A stretch of 64,000 nucleotides of DNA from Bacteroides sp. AN502(2024). GTDB taxonomy: Bacteria > Bacteroidota > Bacteroidia > Bacteroidales > Bacteroidaceae. Positions 56,623 to 64,000 of the stretch are shown piece after piece; within the stretch, counting starts at the first letter, position 1, and each line of letters starts with the position of its first letter. The stretch lies in contig NZ_JBGFSP010000003.1 of assembly GCF_041227145.1 (NCBI RefSeq), forward strand, positions 1,426,001-1,490,000. The letters are read 5' to 3'. A program made the position numbers and the translations under genes. Under the pieces are notes generated by a model that searched no databases, had not been told where the DNA came from, and was given only the letters and a program-made list of their open reading frames with translations.

Positions 56623-56623
56623 A

Positions 56624-57292
56624 TCAATCGGATTTAGGGTTGTTGGCATTGGACTTGAATTTGCTTTTCAAGTCCTCCTGCATCAGGCTGTCTGAAACGG
56701 CTTTCAGGGATGTGTCATACCCGTCTGCCTGCTTCCGCACCCATTTGATGGCTTTCTCGTCCCGTTGGATGTCGAACACCTCATTTAGCCAAAGCAGACG
56801 GTCTGCATCGCATCCGCCCCATGAGCGGATGGCACGGAACTTCAACGCATCGTCGGCATATTGCCGTTTGGACTGCCATTGCTCGATGTTGCCCCACAGG
56901 GATAGGGCGCATACCACGCCAAGCCCCACAACGAAAGAGAAGACCTTGCTTGACTTGATGTCGAAACTATGCTTGTGGATATGTTCCTGCGGTTGCAACT
57001 CTTGTTCTTCCCCTTGTTCTTCCTGCGTCTTGATTGCATCGAGTTTGTGCAGGGTCAGGGTGGAAAGTTGCGAGTATGCTTTCCACTGCCTTGCCAGCAA
57101 ACCCTTAATCTCTTCGAATTGGGCTTTTACCGTTTCCGCTACCGCATCCTTAATCGGGGACAAATCCGGCTTGTCATTTCCGGTTTGTGGTTGCTTGGTT
57201 ATCACTCTTGGAAGTTCTTCCAACTTACCGTTTATGCCTTTCAAGGCTGTTTTGATTTCCTCAAAGAGGATGAATACATTGTTATCTGCCAT
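56624..57292 (-). CDS. Membrane-anchored protein of mobilization region (hypothetical)
   Basis: A 222-residue protein with an acidic N-terminal coiled-coil-like half (residues 5-110), one membrane segment near 118-135 (VFSFVVGLGVVCALSLWG) and a charged C-terminal domain. It lies between relaxase and integrase, with 2-bp gaps on both sides, so it is co-transcribed with the mobilization genes. Proteins in this position accompany Bacteroides relaxases, but I do not recognise a named family. Confidence 0.65.
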   Translation of the reverse strand: MADNNVFILFEEIKTALKGINGKLEELPRVITKQPQTGNDKPDLSPIKDAVAETVKAQFEEIKGLLARQWKAYSQLSTLTLHKLDAIKTQEEQGEEQELQPQEHIHKHSFDIKSSKVFSFVVGLGVVCALSLWGNIEQWQSKRQYADDALKFRAIRSWGGCDADRLLWLNEVFDIQRDEKAIKWVRKQADGYDTSLKAVSDSLMQEDLKSKFKSNANNPKSD

Positions 57293-57294
57293 AG

Positions 57295-58221
57295 TTACCA
57301 GTTGATTTTACGTTGTTTTTTCTTTTTCTTGTTTCTCAGGTACGGGTCGTAAGGCGGCTGTTCCTCCGGTTGATTACTTGGAGTGAACAAGCCTAACGAG
57401 CCGTTAATAAGGTCGCTTCCGCTGTTTGAGATTGGGCTTATTTCTTCCCGATTAGCTTGTTGTTGATTGGCTTGTATCTGCCTTCCCTCATGATTATTGC
57501 GCTTTAACGCCGCATCAATCTTGGAATAACTGAGCCGTCTGTCCACTTTAGAGCCGTTGAAACGGTAGCCGTTCATGGAGAATACGACACCTTGGATTTC
57601 ATTTGTCTGTCCCTTGTACTTGAACTCTACATCAATACCTTGCCGTTTCAAGTTATTGACAAGCACATTCCAGTTACCACACCTGCCAACCTCCGTTTTA
57701 AGAATCTGATACAGTTCATACTTCGTTTTGTCCGGCTCGCGTAGTCGGTCAATCTTCACCTGTTCCTTGCCGTTGGCAAAGTGAAGCCCGTACTTCTTGG
57801 TCAGCTCCTTGCAGATGCGCTCGCTTCGGAAACGGTCGTTCCTGTCGGAAATGGTCTTGCCGTTGTTGTCAATGCGGTTGAACGCTATATGAACGTGCGG
57901 ATGCTCCCTGTCGAAGTGCCGCCCGATGATGTACTGCGTATCCCTGATGCCCATCCTCTCCATATACTCACGGGCTATCTGCGCCATGGCGGCATTGTTC
58001 AGGCGTGGTGCATCTTCTTTGGAGAAGCTCAACGCGATATGCCCGACAGCCTTTGTCACCCTCGGATTCATCTGTGCCTGTCCGATGAATCCCTGCGCTA
58101 TCGTGTCGTTATTTTCTAAAAACAAGCCGTCCGCACCTATGATTTTAGTGCCTTTTTCATCGTTCAGGATGTAGTAAACCACGCCCCTGAAGTCCGAGCC
58201 TTTCATGATTTTGGCTATCAT
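57295..58221 (-). CDS. MobA-type relaxase/mobilization nuclease
   Basis: About 308 residues from Met 58221 (MIAKIMKGSDFRGVVYYILN). The upstream part of the open frame is out-of-frame MobC sequence. The relaxase His triad is EHPHVHIAFNRID, preceded by YIIGRHFD. The second conserved block is VGHIALSFSKED. The nucleophile Tyr is probably Tyr15 or Tyr16 in VVYYILN. It nicks oriT and covalently holds the DNA 5' end for transfer by a helper conjugation system. It overlaps the mobC-like stop by 4 bp. Confidence 0.9.
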   Translation of the reverse strand: MIAKIMKGSDFRGVVYYILNDEKGTKIIGADGLFLENNDTIAQGFIGQAQMNPRVTKAVGHIALSFSKEDAPRLNNAAMAQIAREYMERMGIRDTQYIIGRHFDREHPHVHIAFNRIDNNGKTISDRNDRFRSERICKELTKKYGLHFANGKEQVKIDRLREPDKTKYELYQILKTEVGRCGNWNVLVNNLKRQGIDVEFKYKGQTNEIQGVVFSMNGYRFNGSKVDRRLSYSKIDAALKRNNHEGRQIQANQQQANREEISPISNSGSDLINGSLGLFTPSNQPEEQPPYDPYLRNKKKKKQRKINW

Positions 58222-58604
58222 AGGCGTATCAGGTTTACAAGGTTGTCCATCTCTATCATCAGCGTGCGGCAGGGCATGAACACGGAGGCATACCCTTCCG
58301 CATTCGCCTTCCGTGCAAGCTGGTTCAGATTGTTCGCCATGCCGCACAGTTTGCGGATAAGGTCGCCATGCTCCTTTGTCAGCCGTTCCTTCACGCCTCC
58401 CTCCGTGATACATCCACGGATGAACTCGCTGGCTGAAACTCCTGCCGACTTCGCCTTGGACTTCAACAGGTAGTAGTCCTCCGTTGCCATCTTCACGGTG
58501 ATGCGGTACTTCAATTTCTCGGCAGCACCCTTGACGGGACGGCCGCCTTTTCCTGCCCGTTCCCGTCCGTTATTCTTTATTTTTTCGCTTTGCATGATTC
58601 TCAT
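58218..58604 (-). CDS. MobC-like relaxosome accessory protein
   Basis: A 128-residue basic protein. It has a ribbon-helix-helix-like segment (KYRITVKMATEDYYLLKSKA) and a MobC-type C-terminus (LCGMANNLNQLARKANAEG). Such proteins bind oriT and help the relaxase. The 4-bp overlap with the relaxase start implies translational coupling. The oriT-like dyad lies upstream, within 130 bp. Confidence 0.85.
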   Translation of the reverse strand: MRIMQSEKIKNNGRERAGKGGRPVKGAAEKLKYRITVKMATEDYYLLKSKAKSAGVSASEFIRGCITEGGVKERLTKEHGDLIRKLCGMANNLNQLARKANAEGYASVFMPCRTLMIEMDNLVNLIRL

Positions 58605-58803
58605 TTTTTGTTTTGTCTAATGGTTACAATGATTACACAGGATATAGACCAACGGGATGTGCCTTCCCTGCGAGGTTTGGAGCGGGGCAAGTGGTTTCGG
58701 TCTGCCCGAAACATAAACTTGCCTCCTCCAAACTTCGTTACAGATGATTTAGAGCAACTCTGAAAGATACCCCAAAGACACCCAGTTGATATTGCCTTAA
58801 TTC
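58605..58803. other. Candidate oriT with nested inverted repeats
   Basis: The gap before mobC holds three nested pairs: GTTTGGAG (58675-58682) with CTCCAAAC (58726-58733), GGCAAGT (58686-58692) with ACTTGCC (58717-58723), and GTTTCGG (58694-58700) with CCGAAAC (58706-58712), around a 5-base loop. Position next to MobC and relaxase fits an origin of transfer. A regulatory hairpin is the alternative. Confidence 0.55.
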
Positions 58804-59361
58804 CTACAATTTACGCCATTGGTCAATATCGTTCCCGTAAGCGGCAAGGTGCTGCCGGGCGAGGTTCTCGACCAGTCCCGACACGCTCATGCCCCTGCCT
58901 CCAAGACAGCGGACAATCCTGTCCAATTCGTCACGCACCTCACGGCTGACGAACACGGGCTTGCGGTCGGCAATCTTGGGGACTTGCAGGTAGGTGGTGC
59001 GGTACTCCTCCAACGACAGCCTGCGCTGCTTGCTGCTGATGCGTCTGACTATCGTCCGTTCCGCAGGAGCATCCGTTTTGGTAACAGCTGCCTCCACTTC
59101 TTCGTCGGCATCATCGGAATCAGTTTTCCATACCTCCGGCTTGTCCTGTCGGATTGCTTTGGATACCGCCTCCTGTATAGAGGATGTGTCTGGCTCATCC
59201 ATCGGCGGGAAGAGGGCTGTCTCTTCCTCCCCGGTAGCTTCTTGTCCCGAAACGGAAGTATCTGCCTTCGGCTCACGTCTGTTCATGGAAGGCAGGTAGT
59301 CTTCCAACTTGAAGTTCTTGAACTCTTCATCGTTCTCGATGTTTTTGAATTTTTTTCTCAT
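58804..59361 (-). CDS. DUF3408-type conjugative-element protein
   Basis: A 185-residue protein: acidic, probably disordered N-terminal 115 residues and a C-terminal domain FVSREVRDELDRIVRCLGGRGMSVSGLVENLARQHL, abbreviated core RIVRCLGGRGMSVSGLVEN. This is the DUF3408/TraB-like pattern seen beside Bacteroides mobilization genes. The folded part resembles a small ribbon-helix-helix DNA-binding domain. Usually a ParA-like gene precedes it; none is present here. Confidence 0.75.
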   Translation of the reverse strand: MRKKFKNIENDEEFKNFKLEDYLPSMNRREPKADTSVSGQEATGEEETALFPPMDEPDTSSIQEAVSKAIRQDKPEVWKTDSDDADEEVEAAVTKTDAPAERTIVRRISSKQRRLSLEEYRTTYLQVPKIADRKPVFVSREVRDELDRIVRCLGGRGMSVSGLVENLARQHLAAYGNDIDQWRKL

Positions 59362-59942
59362 TGTTTTTTTCTTGTTAAAGTGAATACTCGTTGGTCTTTA
59401 TGCGCATAGTTGACCGTTTGTCGGGAGCAAAATAACTGCCTATAATTCAGTCCGTCAAGCACTTGGATTCTGTTCGGCAATTTTGTATGGTTTTGCGATA
59501 TGACGGTAGAAATATCGGTGCAGACTTCACCAATTTGCCGGATGTGAATAGCCTGAAGGGCAACGGCGCGATTGCAGCCGAGTTTGGATTAAGCCCTTAT
59601 TCCCGCTCTTGCTACCTTCCTAATTTTCGGAGTTAAGATGATAAACGCTACCTCCAACCGATGCCAACCTCTACCACCCTGTGCCACATGCTGCCGGTAA
59701 TAGTAAAGTCCATTGTTAGGTGACGGATTCTGTTTTTCTTTGCGGCAAAAGAAATAATGACAGCTAAAAAAGGTGGTGAAGGAATCATGGCACATTGGCT
59801 TGCCCACAGGTAACCGGCAAGCAACAATCCGGACAGCCACTACCATATCGGTGCCAAATGCTGCCAGTTCCAGAGAAGCCATTGTTTTATAGAATTTAGC
59901 CCTTTTTTTTGCAGCAAAAAGAGAAATAACAACAAAAAATTA
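59362..59942. repeat. Non-coding region with a duplicated HTH-gene leader
   Basis: I see no gene in these 581 bp. Segments 59681-59765 and 59851-59935 are diverged direct copies about 170 bp apart. They share GTGCCAMATGCTGCC, CCATTGTT and GCRGCAAAA followed by GAAATAA. The second copy ends just before the HTH start at 59943. The first is followed by an aborted frame (MAHWLAHR), as if a leader had been duplicated and its gene lost. Confidence 0.45.
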
Positions 59943-60260
59943 ATGTATATGGAAATCGTATCTATCGAAAAAAGAACCTTTGAGGCGATGGTCGCCAAGT
60001 TCGACCGCTTCGTCCACCGCATGGATGCCATCTGCCATCGGCATGGAGAAAAGAAAATGAACGAGTGGATGGACAATCAGGACGTGTGCCAAATGCTCAA
60101 CATCAGCCCGCGCACGTTGCAGACACTGCGGGATAATGGAACTTTGGCATACAGCCAAATCAACCACAAGACCTATTACCGTCCCGAAGACGTGCAACGT
60201 ATCGTGGCGGTTGTCGAGGACAGGCGGAAGGAAGCCAAGTTCAAAGGCAGGACAATATGA
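59943..60260 (+). CDS. Excisionase-like helix-turn-helix protein
   Basis: A 105-residue protein. The N-terminal helix is followed by a MerR/HTH_17-type domain: NEWMDNQDVCQMLNISPRTL, given by its core DVCQMLNISPRTLQTLRDNG, then YYRPEDVQRIV. Pairs of such small proteins act as excisionases or regulators in CTnDOT-type elements. It is the first of two similar genes, with a 48-bp gap. Confidence 0.8.
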   Translation: MYMEIVSIEKRTFEAMVAKFDRFVHRMDAICHRHGEKKMNEWMDNQDVCQMLNISPRTLQTLRDNGTLAYSQINHKTYYRPEDVQRIVAVVEDRRKEAKFKGRTI

Positions 60261-60308
60261 ATAGAGTAAACAGAATATAATGACAATAACCGCTAAATCC
60301 GAAGTAAT

Positions 60309-60614
60309 ATGAACGAATTGATTACCAAAAACAGTGAGTGGATAATCCACTTCATGAGCAACCTCGACCGCCTGTTGGACGGCTTCGAGCACCTGACAGC
60401 CAACTACCGCCCGACTTTGGGCGGAGAACGGTTCTTTACCGACAAGGAGGTGTCGGCACGCTTGAAAGTGAGCCGCCGGACGCTTCAGGACTACCGCAAC
60501 GAAGGACGGATACCCTACATCCAGTTGGGCGGCAAAATCCTTTACCGGGAATCCGACATCGAGCGGATGCTGTCGGACAGCTACCGCCCCGCATACCGAT
60601 TGACGGGCACCTGA
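60309..60614 (+). CDS. Excisionase-like helix-turn-helix protein
   Basis: A 101-residue protein with HTH_17 motif FFTDKEVSARLKVSRRTLQD, followed by a wing GRIPYIQLGGKILYRESDIE. It is related to the preceding gene in layout and probably controls excision or integrase expression. A strong hairpin terminator follows at 60694-60736. Confidence 0.8.
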   Translation: MNELITKNSEWIIHFMSNLDRLLDGFEHLTANYRPTLGGERFFTDKEVSARLKVSRRTLQDYRNEGRIPYIQLGGKILYRESDIERMLSDSYRPAYRLTGT

Positions 60615-60693
60615 TTTTCTTGAAGGAGCGAAGTTTGCCGTCTGCCCACAATTTGCGGCAGCAATAGTCCAATCGACGGAAAAAGAAAGAAAC

Positions 60694-60736
60694 GGCTTAC
60701 GGATGAAGCATCCAAATTCCGCTTCGTCTGTAAGCC
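60694..60736 (+). terminator. Hairpin terminator after the HTH gene pair
   Basis: GGCTTACGGATGAAGC (60694-60709) pairs with GCTTCGTCTGTAAGCC (60721-60736) with two mismatches and an 11-base loop. It is preceded by an A-rich run and followed by a T-rich run, so it could work in both directions. The rest of 60615-60967 shows no supported gene. Confidence 0.65.
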
Positions 60737-60967
60737 ATTCCTTTCTTTTCGTTTCTTCTGATTTCCCGTCAGTCGCTTGTTTCCGTTGCCGGATGCCTTT
60801 TCAGTGCGTGGCAGGCAGCGGCAAGGTTTTCGGGCTGAATACGCTCAAACCTGTTTGAGGAAGATTCTGCCCGGAACGGCTTTGCCGCCAGACCTTGCGG
60901 CAGCCACCCAAGCCACGCACTACCTTTGCATCCGTGCATCGGAAACGGGCGACAGGCGGGATGAAGC

Positions 60968-61360
60968 TCAACAATACCATAGGTTGTTTCCTCTGCCACA
61001 AGAAACGAACAGCATGGCTTGTGTTCCTTTTATCCTTGCACAGGTTCTATCCATTACAAACCGCCTGAACGCCATACTCTCCTTACTGCATATCCTGAAT
61101 GCAACGGCTACAACCATTTCAAGACTGTAAACATCATAGCTGATGCCATTGGCTTGCTTGACATACTTCATCGTTTCAGCTGCGTTCAATACCTTGTTCT
61201 TGTAGATAGCATGAATAGCTTTTCGGATGTCACACGAAAATACCCCGAACAGGTCGGCTATCTCAAACTGGGTCATCCATACGGGTGCGGTAGGAATTGT
61301 GAACACACCCGTTTCACTGATTGTGATTATTCCTCTTTCCATAATACACTTATTTGCCAT
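60968..61360 (-). CDS. RhuM-like protein, C-terminally truncated
   Basis: A 130-residue protein. The segment VWMTQFEIADLFGVFSCDIRKAIHAIYKN is abbreviated here by its ends VWMTQFE and AIYKN. With VYSLEMVVAVAFRICSKESMAFRRF it resembles the N-terminal domain of RhuM-family proteins, which are usually over 300 residues. The last 25 residues are unlike the family, suggesting a rearranged or frameshifted 3' end. It starts 3 bp after the integrase stop and so lies in the same transcript. Confidence 0.55.
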   Translation of the reverse strand: MANKCIMERGIITISETGVFTIPTAPVWMTQFEIADLFGVFSCDIRKAIHAIYKNKVLNAAETMKYVKQANGISYDVYSLEMVVAVAFRICSKESMAFRRFVMDRTCARIKGTQAMLFVSCGRGNNLWYC

Positions 61361-61363
61361 TGT

Positions 61364-62590
61364 TTATTTGCTGCTCTTCTTTCTCTTTTCACCGGTAGAT
61401 TCTAATTTCCTGCGCTCCATGAGTTTGTCCATATCCTTGGAAATCTTGTCATCCGTGATTTTTGCATAAATTTGGGAACTGGTGATGTTCGTGTGCCCCA
61501 TCATCTTGGCGATGCTCTCAATCGAAATGCCTGCGGAAATCAACAGGGTCCCGAATGTGTGCCGACTTTGGTGATGGGAGAGATTCTCCTCGAACTCCAG
61601 CGCGTTGCCGATGGAATGCACCTCATGCCAAAGGATGTCACGGATGGGCAAAGGGAACACGGGCTTCGTGTCGTCCGTGGTGTTGTAGAGGGACAGTATC
61701 CGTTCCGCCACGGGGTGCAACGGAATGAACGCCTCCACATTCGTCTTGCCGCGTTTCTTTCGGATAAACTTCCGCCCGTCCGCTGTCTCCCCAACATGAT
61801 GCGGATAGAGCTTGTACACGTCCACATACGCCAAGCCGGTGAAGCTCGAAAAGATGAACATTCGCCGTGCAAGCTCCATCTTCTTGTCCTCGAACGGTGT
61901 CGCCATCAGCCGTTTCAGCTCGTTGCGGCTGATGTGCTTCAACCGTGGAGGGTTCTTCTTTTCGTATTCCACGTCCTCTATCGGGTTGGCACGCAATATC
62001 TCTCTGTCCACGGAAAGATACAGCAGCCTGTTGAGCCAGCACAGGCACTTGTTCATCTTGTCCGTGCTACATCCCAGCTCTTTCAAGAGGAATGTCTTGT
62101 AATCCCTGCCGAACTGCTCCGTTATATCCTCCAGCGGCATATCCGCCATGCCGTATGAGGATTCAATATATTGCCTGAGGCAGTCCTGAAAGAGGACGGA
62201 CTGCCGGTAGGTGGAGCGTGACCCTATCTTGACGGAACGCTTCTCCAACCGCTCCAGTTCATGCCTGCCCGTCTCCAACAAGGTGGTTGGCAGGGAACTC
62301 TCCGCAATGATGGTATTCTTCAGCAGTTCCGCGCTGATGACACCCTGCTCCTTGAGTATGGTATTGTATGTGTTCTCGATATGCAAGCGATAGCGTGTCA
62401 ATAGTCCGTTTGTCCTTGCATCCCTGATTTCGCCTTTCCTGCCGTTCCAGTCGTCGGGACGGCAATAGATGCCGGTGGACAGCACCGCCTGTTTGCCGTC
62501 AATGGAAATTCTACACCAGACGGCTGTCGTTCCGTCTGTCTTCACCTTGTTTCGGTTGATGTAATAGAGTTGTTTGAATGTACTTCGCAT
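61364..62590 (-). CDS. Tyrosine recombinase (CTnDOT-like), distal of a tandem pair
   Basis: A 408-residue recombinase: N-terminal arm-binding domain (YYINRNKVKTDGTTAVWCRI), SAM-like core-binding domain, and a catalytic domain with HQSRHTFGTLL, KMMGHTNITSSQIY and the nucleophile Tyr in QIYAKITDD. The first catalytic Arg position reads SFTGLAYVDVYKL, with no Arg, as in IntDOT-type enzymes. It is 41 bp downstream of a second recombinase gene; both are leftward. Confidence 0.9.
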   Translation of the reverse strand: MRSTFKQLYYINRNKVKTDGTTAVWCRISIDGKQAVLSTGIYCRPDDWNGRKGEIRDARTNGLLTRYRLHIENTYNTILKEQGVISAELLKNTIIAESSLPTTLLETGRHELERLEKRSVKIGSRSTYRQSVLFQDCLRQYIESSYGMADMPLEDITEQFGRDYKTFLLKELGCSTDKMNKCLCWLNRLLYLSVDREILRANPIEDVEYEKKNPPRLKHISRNELKRLMATPFEDKKMELARRMFIFSSFTGLAYVDVYKLYPHHVGETADGRKFIRKKRGKTNVEAFIPLHPVAERILSLYNTTDDTKPVFPLPIRDILWHEVHSIGNALEFEENLSHHQSRHTFGTLLISAGISIESIAKMMGHTNITSSQIYAKITDDKISKDMDKLMERRKLESTGEKRKKSSK

Positions 62591-62631
62591 AATGGGTTAT
62601 TTTAATGATTCCAAAATATAGACTAATTCAT

Positions 62632-63864
62632 TCAGAGCACAAGTTCCAAATCCTCTGTCGCCTCTATGAACTTGTCCATGTCCTCAAAGAGCCTTTTAGG
62701 GGTCACGCGGGCATAAATCTGGGTAGTCTGGATATTGGTATGTCCCAACATCCGGCTGATGGTCTCAATAGGCACACCCTCTTCGAGCGTAATGAGGCTT
62801 GCGAAGCTATGCCGACCGACATGATAGACGATATCAGTCTTGATTCCAGCCAGTACACGGAGGCTTTTCATGTTGGCTCTCAGCACGCTGTATTCCTGCA
62901 CGGGCAACAAAGTCTCCCGTGAATCATCCTTGTATTTCTCCAGCAGGGCTATCGCTTCGGGGAGCAGTTTTACACGGGCGAGGTACTCGTTCTTCTTCCG
63001 GTGGTATTTCAGCCACAGGTTGCCGTCGTCATCGGTACAGAGATTGTCCCGTGTGATGGAAACGGTATCCGCATATGCGGTTCCCGTATAGCAGGCAAAC
63101 AAGAACAGGTCATGGGTGAGGGCGAGCGACGGTCGGCGGCGCACGGAGATTTCCACGTCACGCACTTTCACGAACTCCTCCCGTGTGAGTGCCTTCGGTG
63201 CGCTCAGCTCCTGTTTGGGCAGCTTGAAATTGCAGAAGAAGTTGCGTTCGGAATGCCCTTCCTTGTAGGCGGTGCGGCATACTTTCTTCAGGAGGGCAAG
63301 GTAATGACGCACGGATTGCAGGGACTGTTTCTTCTCATCCAGCACATAATCCTGAAATTCCCAGATGAACCGTTCGTAAAGCTGTCCGAAGGCGATGTCC
63401 TCCGTCTTGAACTTCCAACGGACGAACTCGGCGAGAATCTGCCGGGTATAGTAATATTTGGAATAGGTTCCCTCGGCACGGTCGATGCCGACACGCGACT
63501 TCAGTTCCTCGTTGATGAGGTCAAACTGTTTCAGCAGGGTCATCTGCTTTTCCATGCTTCCCTGAAACATGTCCTTGACCGCAGCCGCGTCAAACTCGTG
63601 TTTGCGCTCCAGTAAGGAATCGAATGCGGAATTGACGGCGAGCAGCAGCTTTTCAATCTTCTCATTGGTCTCTACCGCCTCCTTGCTCTTGCCGTTCAGC
63701 CGGCTTTCACGGGGATTCCACAATCCGGGCGTGCAGGAGAGCTTGCATCCGAATTGCGCCACCGTGCGGTTCACGGTGATGCGTCCCATGATGGGAGCTT
63801 TGCCCGACTTGTCCAGTCCGCTCTTTTTAAGGTAGAGCAGCACCTTGAATTTTTCTACTTTCAT
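62632..63864 (-). CDS. Tyrosine recombinase (CTnDOT-like), proximal of a tandem pair
   Basis: A 410-residue recombinase of the same architecture, with YHVGRHSFASLI, RMLGHTNIQTTQIYARVT and the nucleophile Tyr in TQIYARV. The first Arg position reads CYTGTAYADTVS, again without Arg. Its start abuts an inverted repeat containing an att-like core and a -7 element. Two tandem recombinases imply either cooperative integration or one integrase and one accessory invertase-like enzyme. Confidence 0.9.
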   Translation of the reverse strand: MKVEKFKVLLYLKKSGLDKSGKAPIMGRITVNRTVAQFGCKLSCTPGLWNPRESRLNGKSKEAVETNEKIEKLLLAVNSAFDSLLERKHEFDAAAVKDMFQGSMEKQMTLLKQFDLINEELKSRVGIDRAEGTYSKYYYTRQILAEFVRWKFKTEDIAFGQLYERFIWEFQDYVLDEKKQSLQSVRHYLALLKKVCRTAYKEGHSERNFFCNFKLPKQELSAPKALTREEFVKVRDVEISVRRRPSLALTHDLFLFACYTGTAYADTVSITRDNLCTDDDGNLWLKYHRKKNEYLARVKLLPEAIALLEKYKDDSRETLLPVQEYSVLRANMKSLRVLAGIKTDIVYHVGRHSFASLITLEEGVPIETISRMLGHTNIQTTQIYARVTPKRLFEDMDKFIEATEDLELVL

Positions 63865-63907
63865 ACGCTTATATTTTTATGTGCAAATTTACTTGCCATA
63901 TAAGCGT
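63865..63907. promoter_or_regulatory. Inverted repeat enclosing att-like core and integrase promoter
   Basis: ACGCTTATAT (63865-63874) and ATATAAGCGT (63898-63907) form a perfect 10-bp inverted repeat with a 23-bp spacer. The spacer contains GCAAATTTAC (63883-63892), whose complement GTAAATTTGC fits the CTnDOT core GTAnnTTTGC and also holds a -7 element TAAATTTG for the leftward integrase. It could be an attachment core, an operator, or both. 63908-64000 shows no gene. Confidence 0.45.
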
Positions 63908-64000
63908 TCCTTGATATGCAAAACACTGTGTATGAGTGCAAACAAAACGGTAAGGACTTCTTTTCATTGCCGACCGTTACCTATTTCCGTTTCGGTAACT

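Noticed and set aside
60769..60999. Short frames in the gap after the HTH pair
   Set aside because: No recognisable motif, overlapping frames on both strands, and high GC favours chance open frames.
55331..63907. CRISPR array or rRNA/tRNA gene in the mobile region
   Set aside because: No regularly spaced identical repeats and no cloverleaf or rRNA-like sequence was noticed here or elsewhere in the window.

Overview
The window looks like a chromosomal segment of a human-gut Bacteroides species close to B. thetaiotaomicron, B. ovatus or B. xylanisolvens. Reasons: SusC/SusD outer-membrane pairs, Bacteroidetes lipoprotein signals, the TAnnTTTG promoter element, DUF1573 and FecR/ECF regulators, and CTnDOT-type tandem tyrosine recombinases. 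Species assignment is inference.

Layout. (1) 1-4.9 kb: a leftward five-gene set of envelope proteins (two DUF1573 proteins, two six-cysteine lipoproteins, a TlpA-like thioredoxin) faces a rightward lipoprotein and small membrane protein. Three of the lipoproteins share a KTR(S/T)EGG linker in front of different cysteine-rich C-termini. (2) 4.9-6.6 kb: a membrane-anchored HTH protein and an HU-related DNA-binding protein with an unusual palindrome array upstream. (3) 6.7-30.4 kb: a leftward alpha-mannan utilisation locus: ECF sigma, FecR anti-sigma, SusC (broken by an in-frame TAA), SusD, two GH76 endo-alpha-1,6-mannanases, two LamG-type surface glycan-binding lipoproteins, a DUF4965 protein, GH92, GH125, an aldose epimerase, a GH127 beta-L-arabinofuranosidase and an acyltransferase. 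The expected flow is surface capture and endo-cleavage by GH76, import by SusCD, periplasmic debranching by GH92 and GH125, then epimerisation of released sugar. (4) 30.4-40.7 kb: a decaying accessory glycan set: two GH43, two GH115-type genes, a sulfatase with a large internal deletion, a GH67 alpha-glucuronidase remnant and an N-terminally shortened DUF6377 regulator.

(5) 41.0-53.8 kb: a defence island. A two-gene DUF262 plus AAA-ATPase operon runs rightward. It meets a leftward three-gene operon: PLD/SNF2 helicase, Eco57I-like adenine methyltransferase, and a small DprA-like protein. An IS66 element with 8-bp target duplications has split the DprA-like gene. (6) 54.0-55.3 kb: an IS4-family element with 11-bp target duplications, inserted between the helicase operon and the next region. 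(7) 55.4-64.0 kb: a mobilizable element of visibly higher GC: one integrase, a membrane protein, relaxase, MobC-like protein, an oriT-like nested dyad, a DUF3408 protein, two excisionase-like HTH proteins, a RhuM-like fragment and two tandem tyrosine recombinases next to an att-like core.

The main candidates for undescribed biology are the KTR(S/T)EGG lipoprotein family, the DUF262-AAA pair, the helicase-methyltransferase-DprA triad, and the 33-bp-phased palindromes upstream of the HU-like gene. All family assignments come from reading motifs; no search was run.
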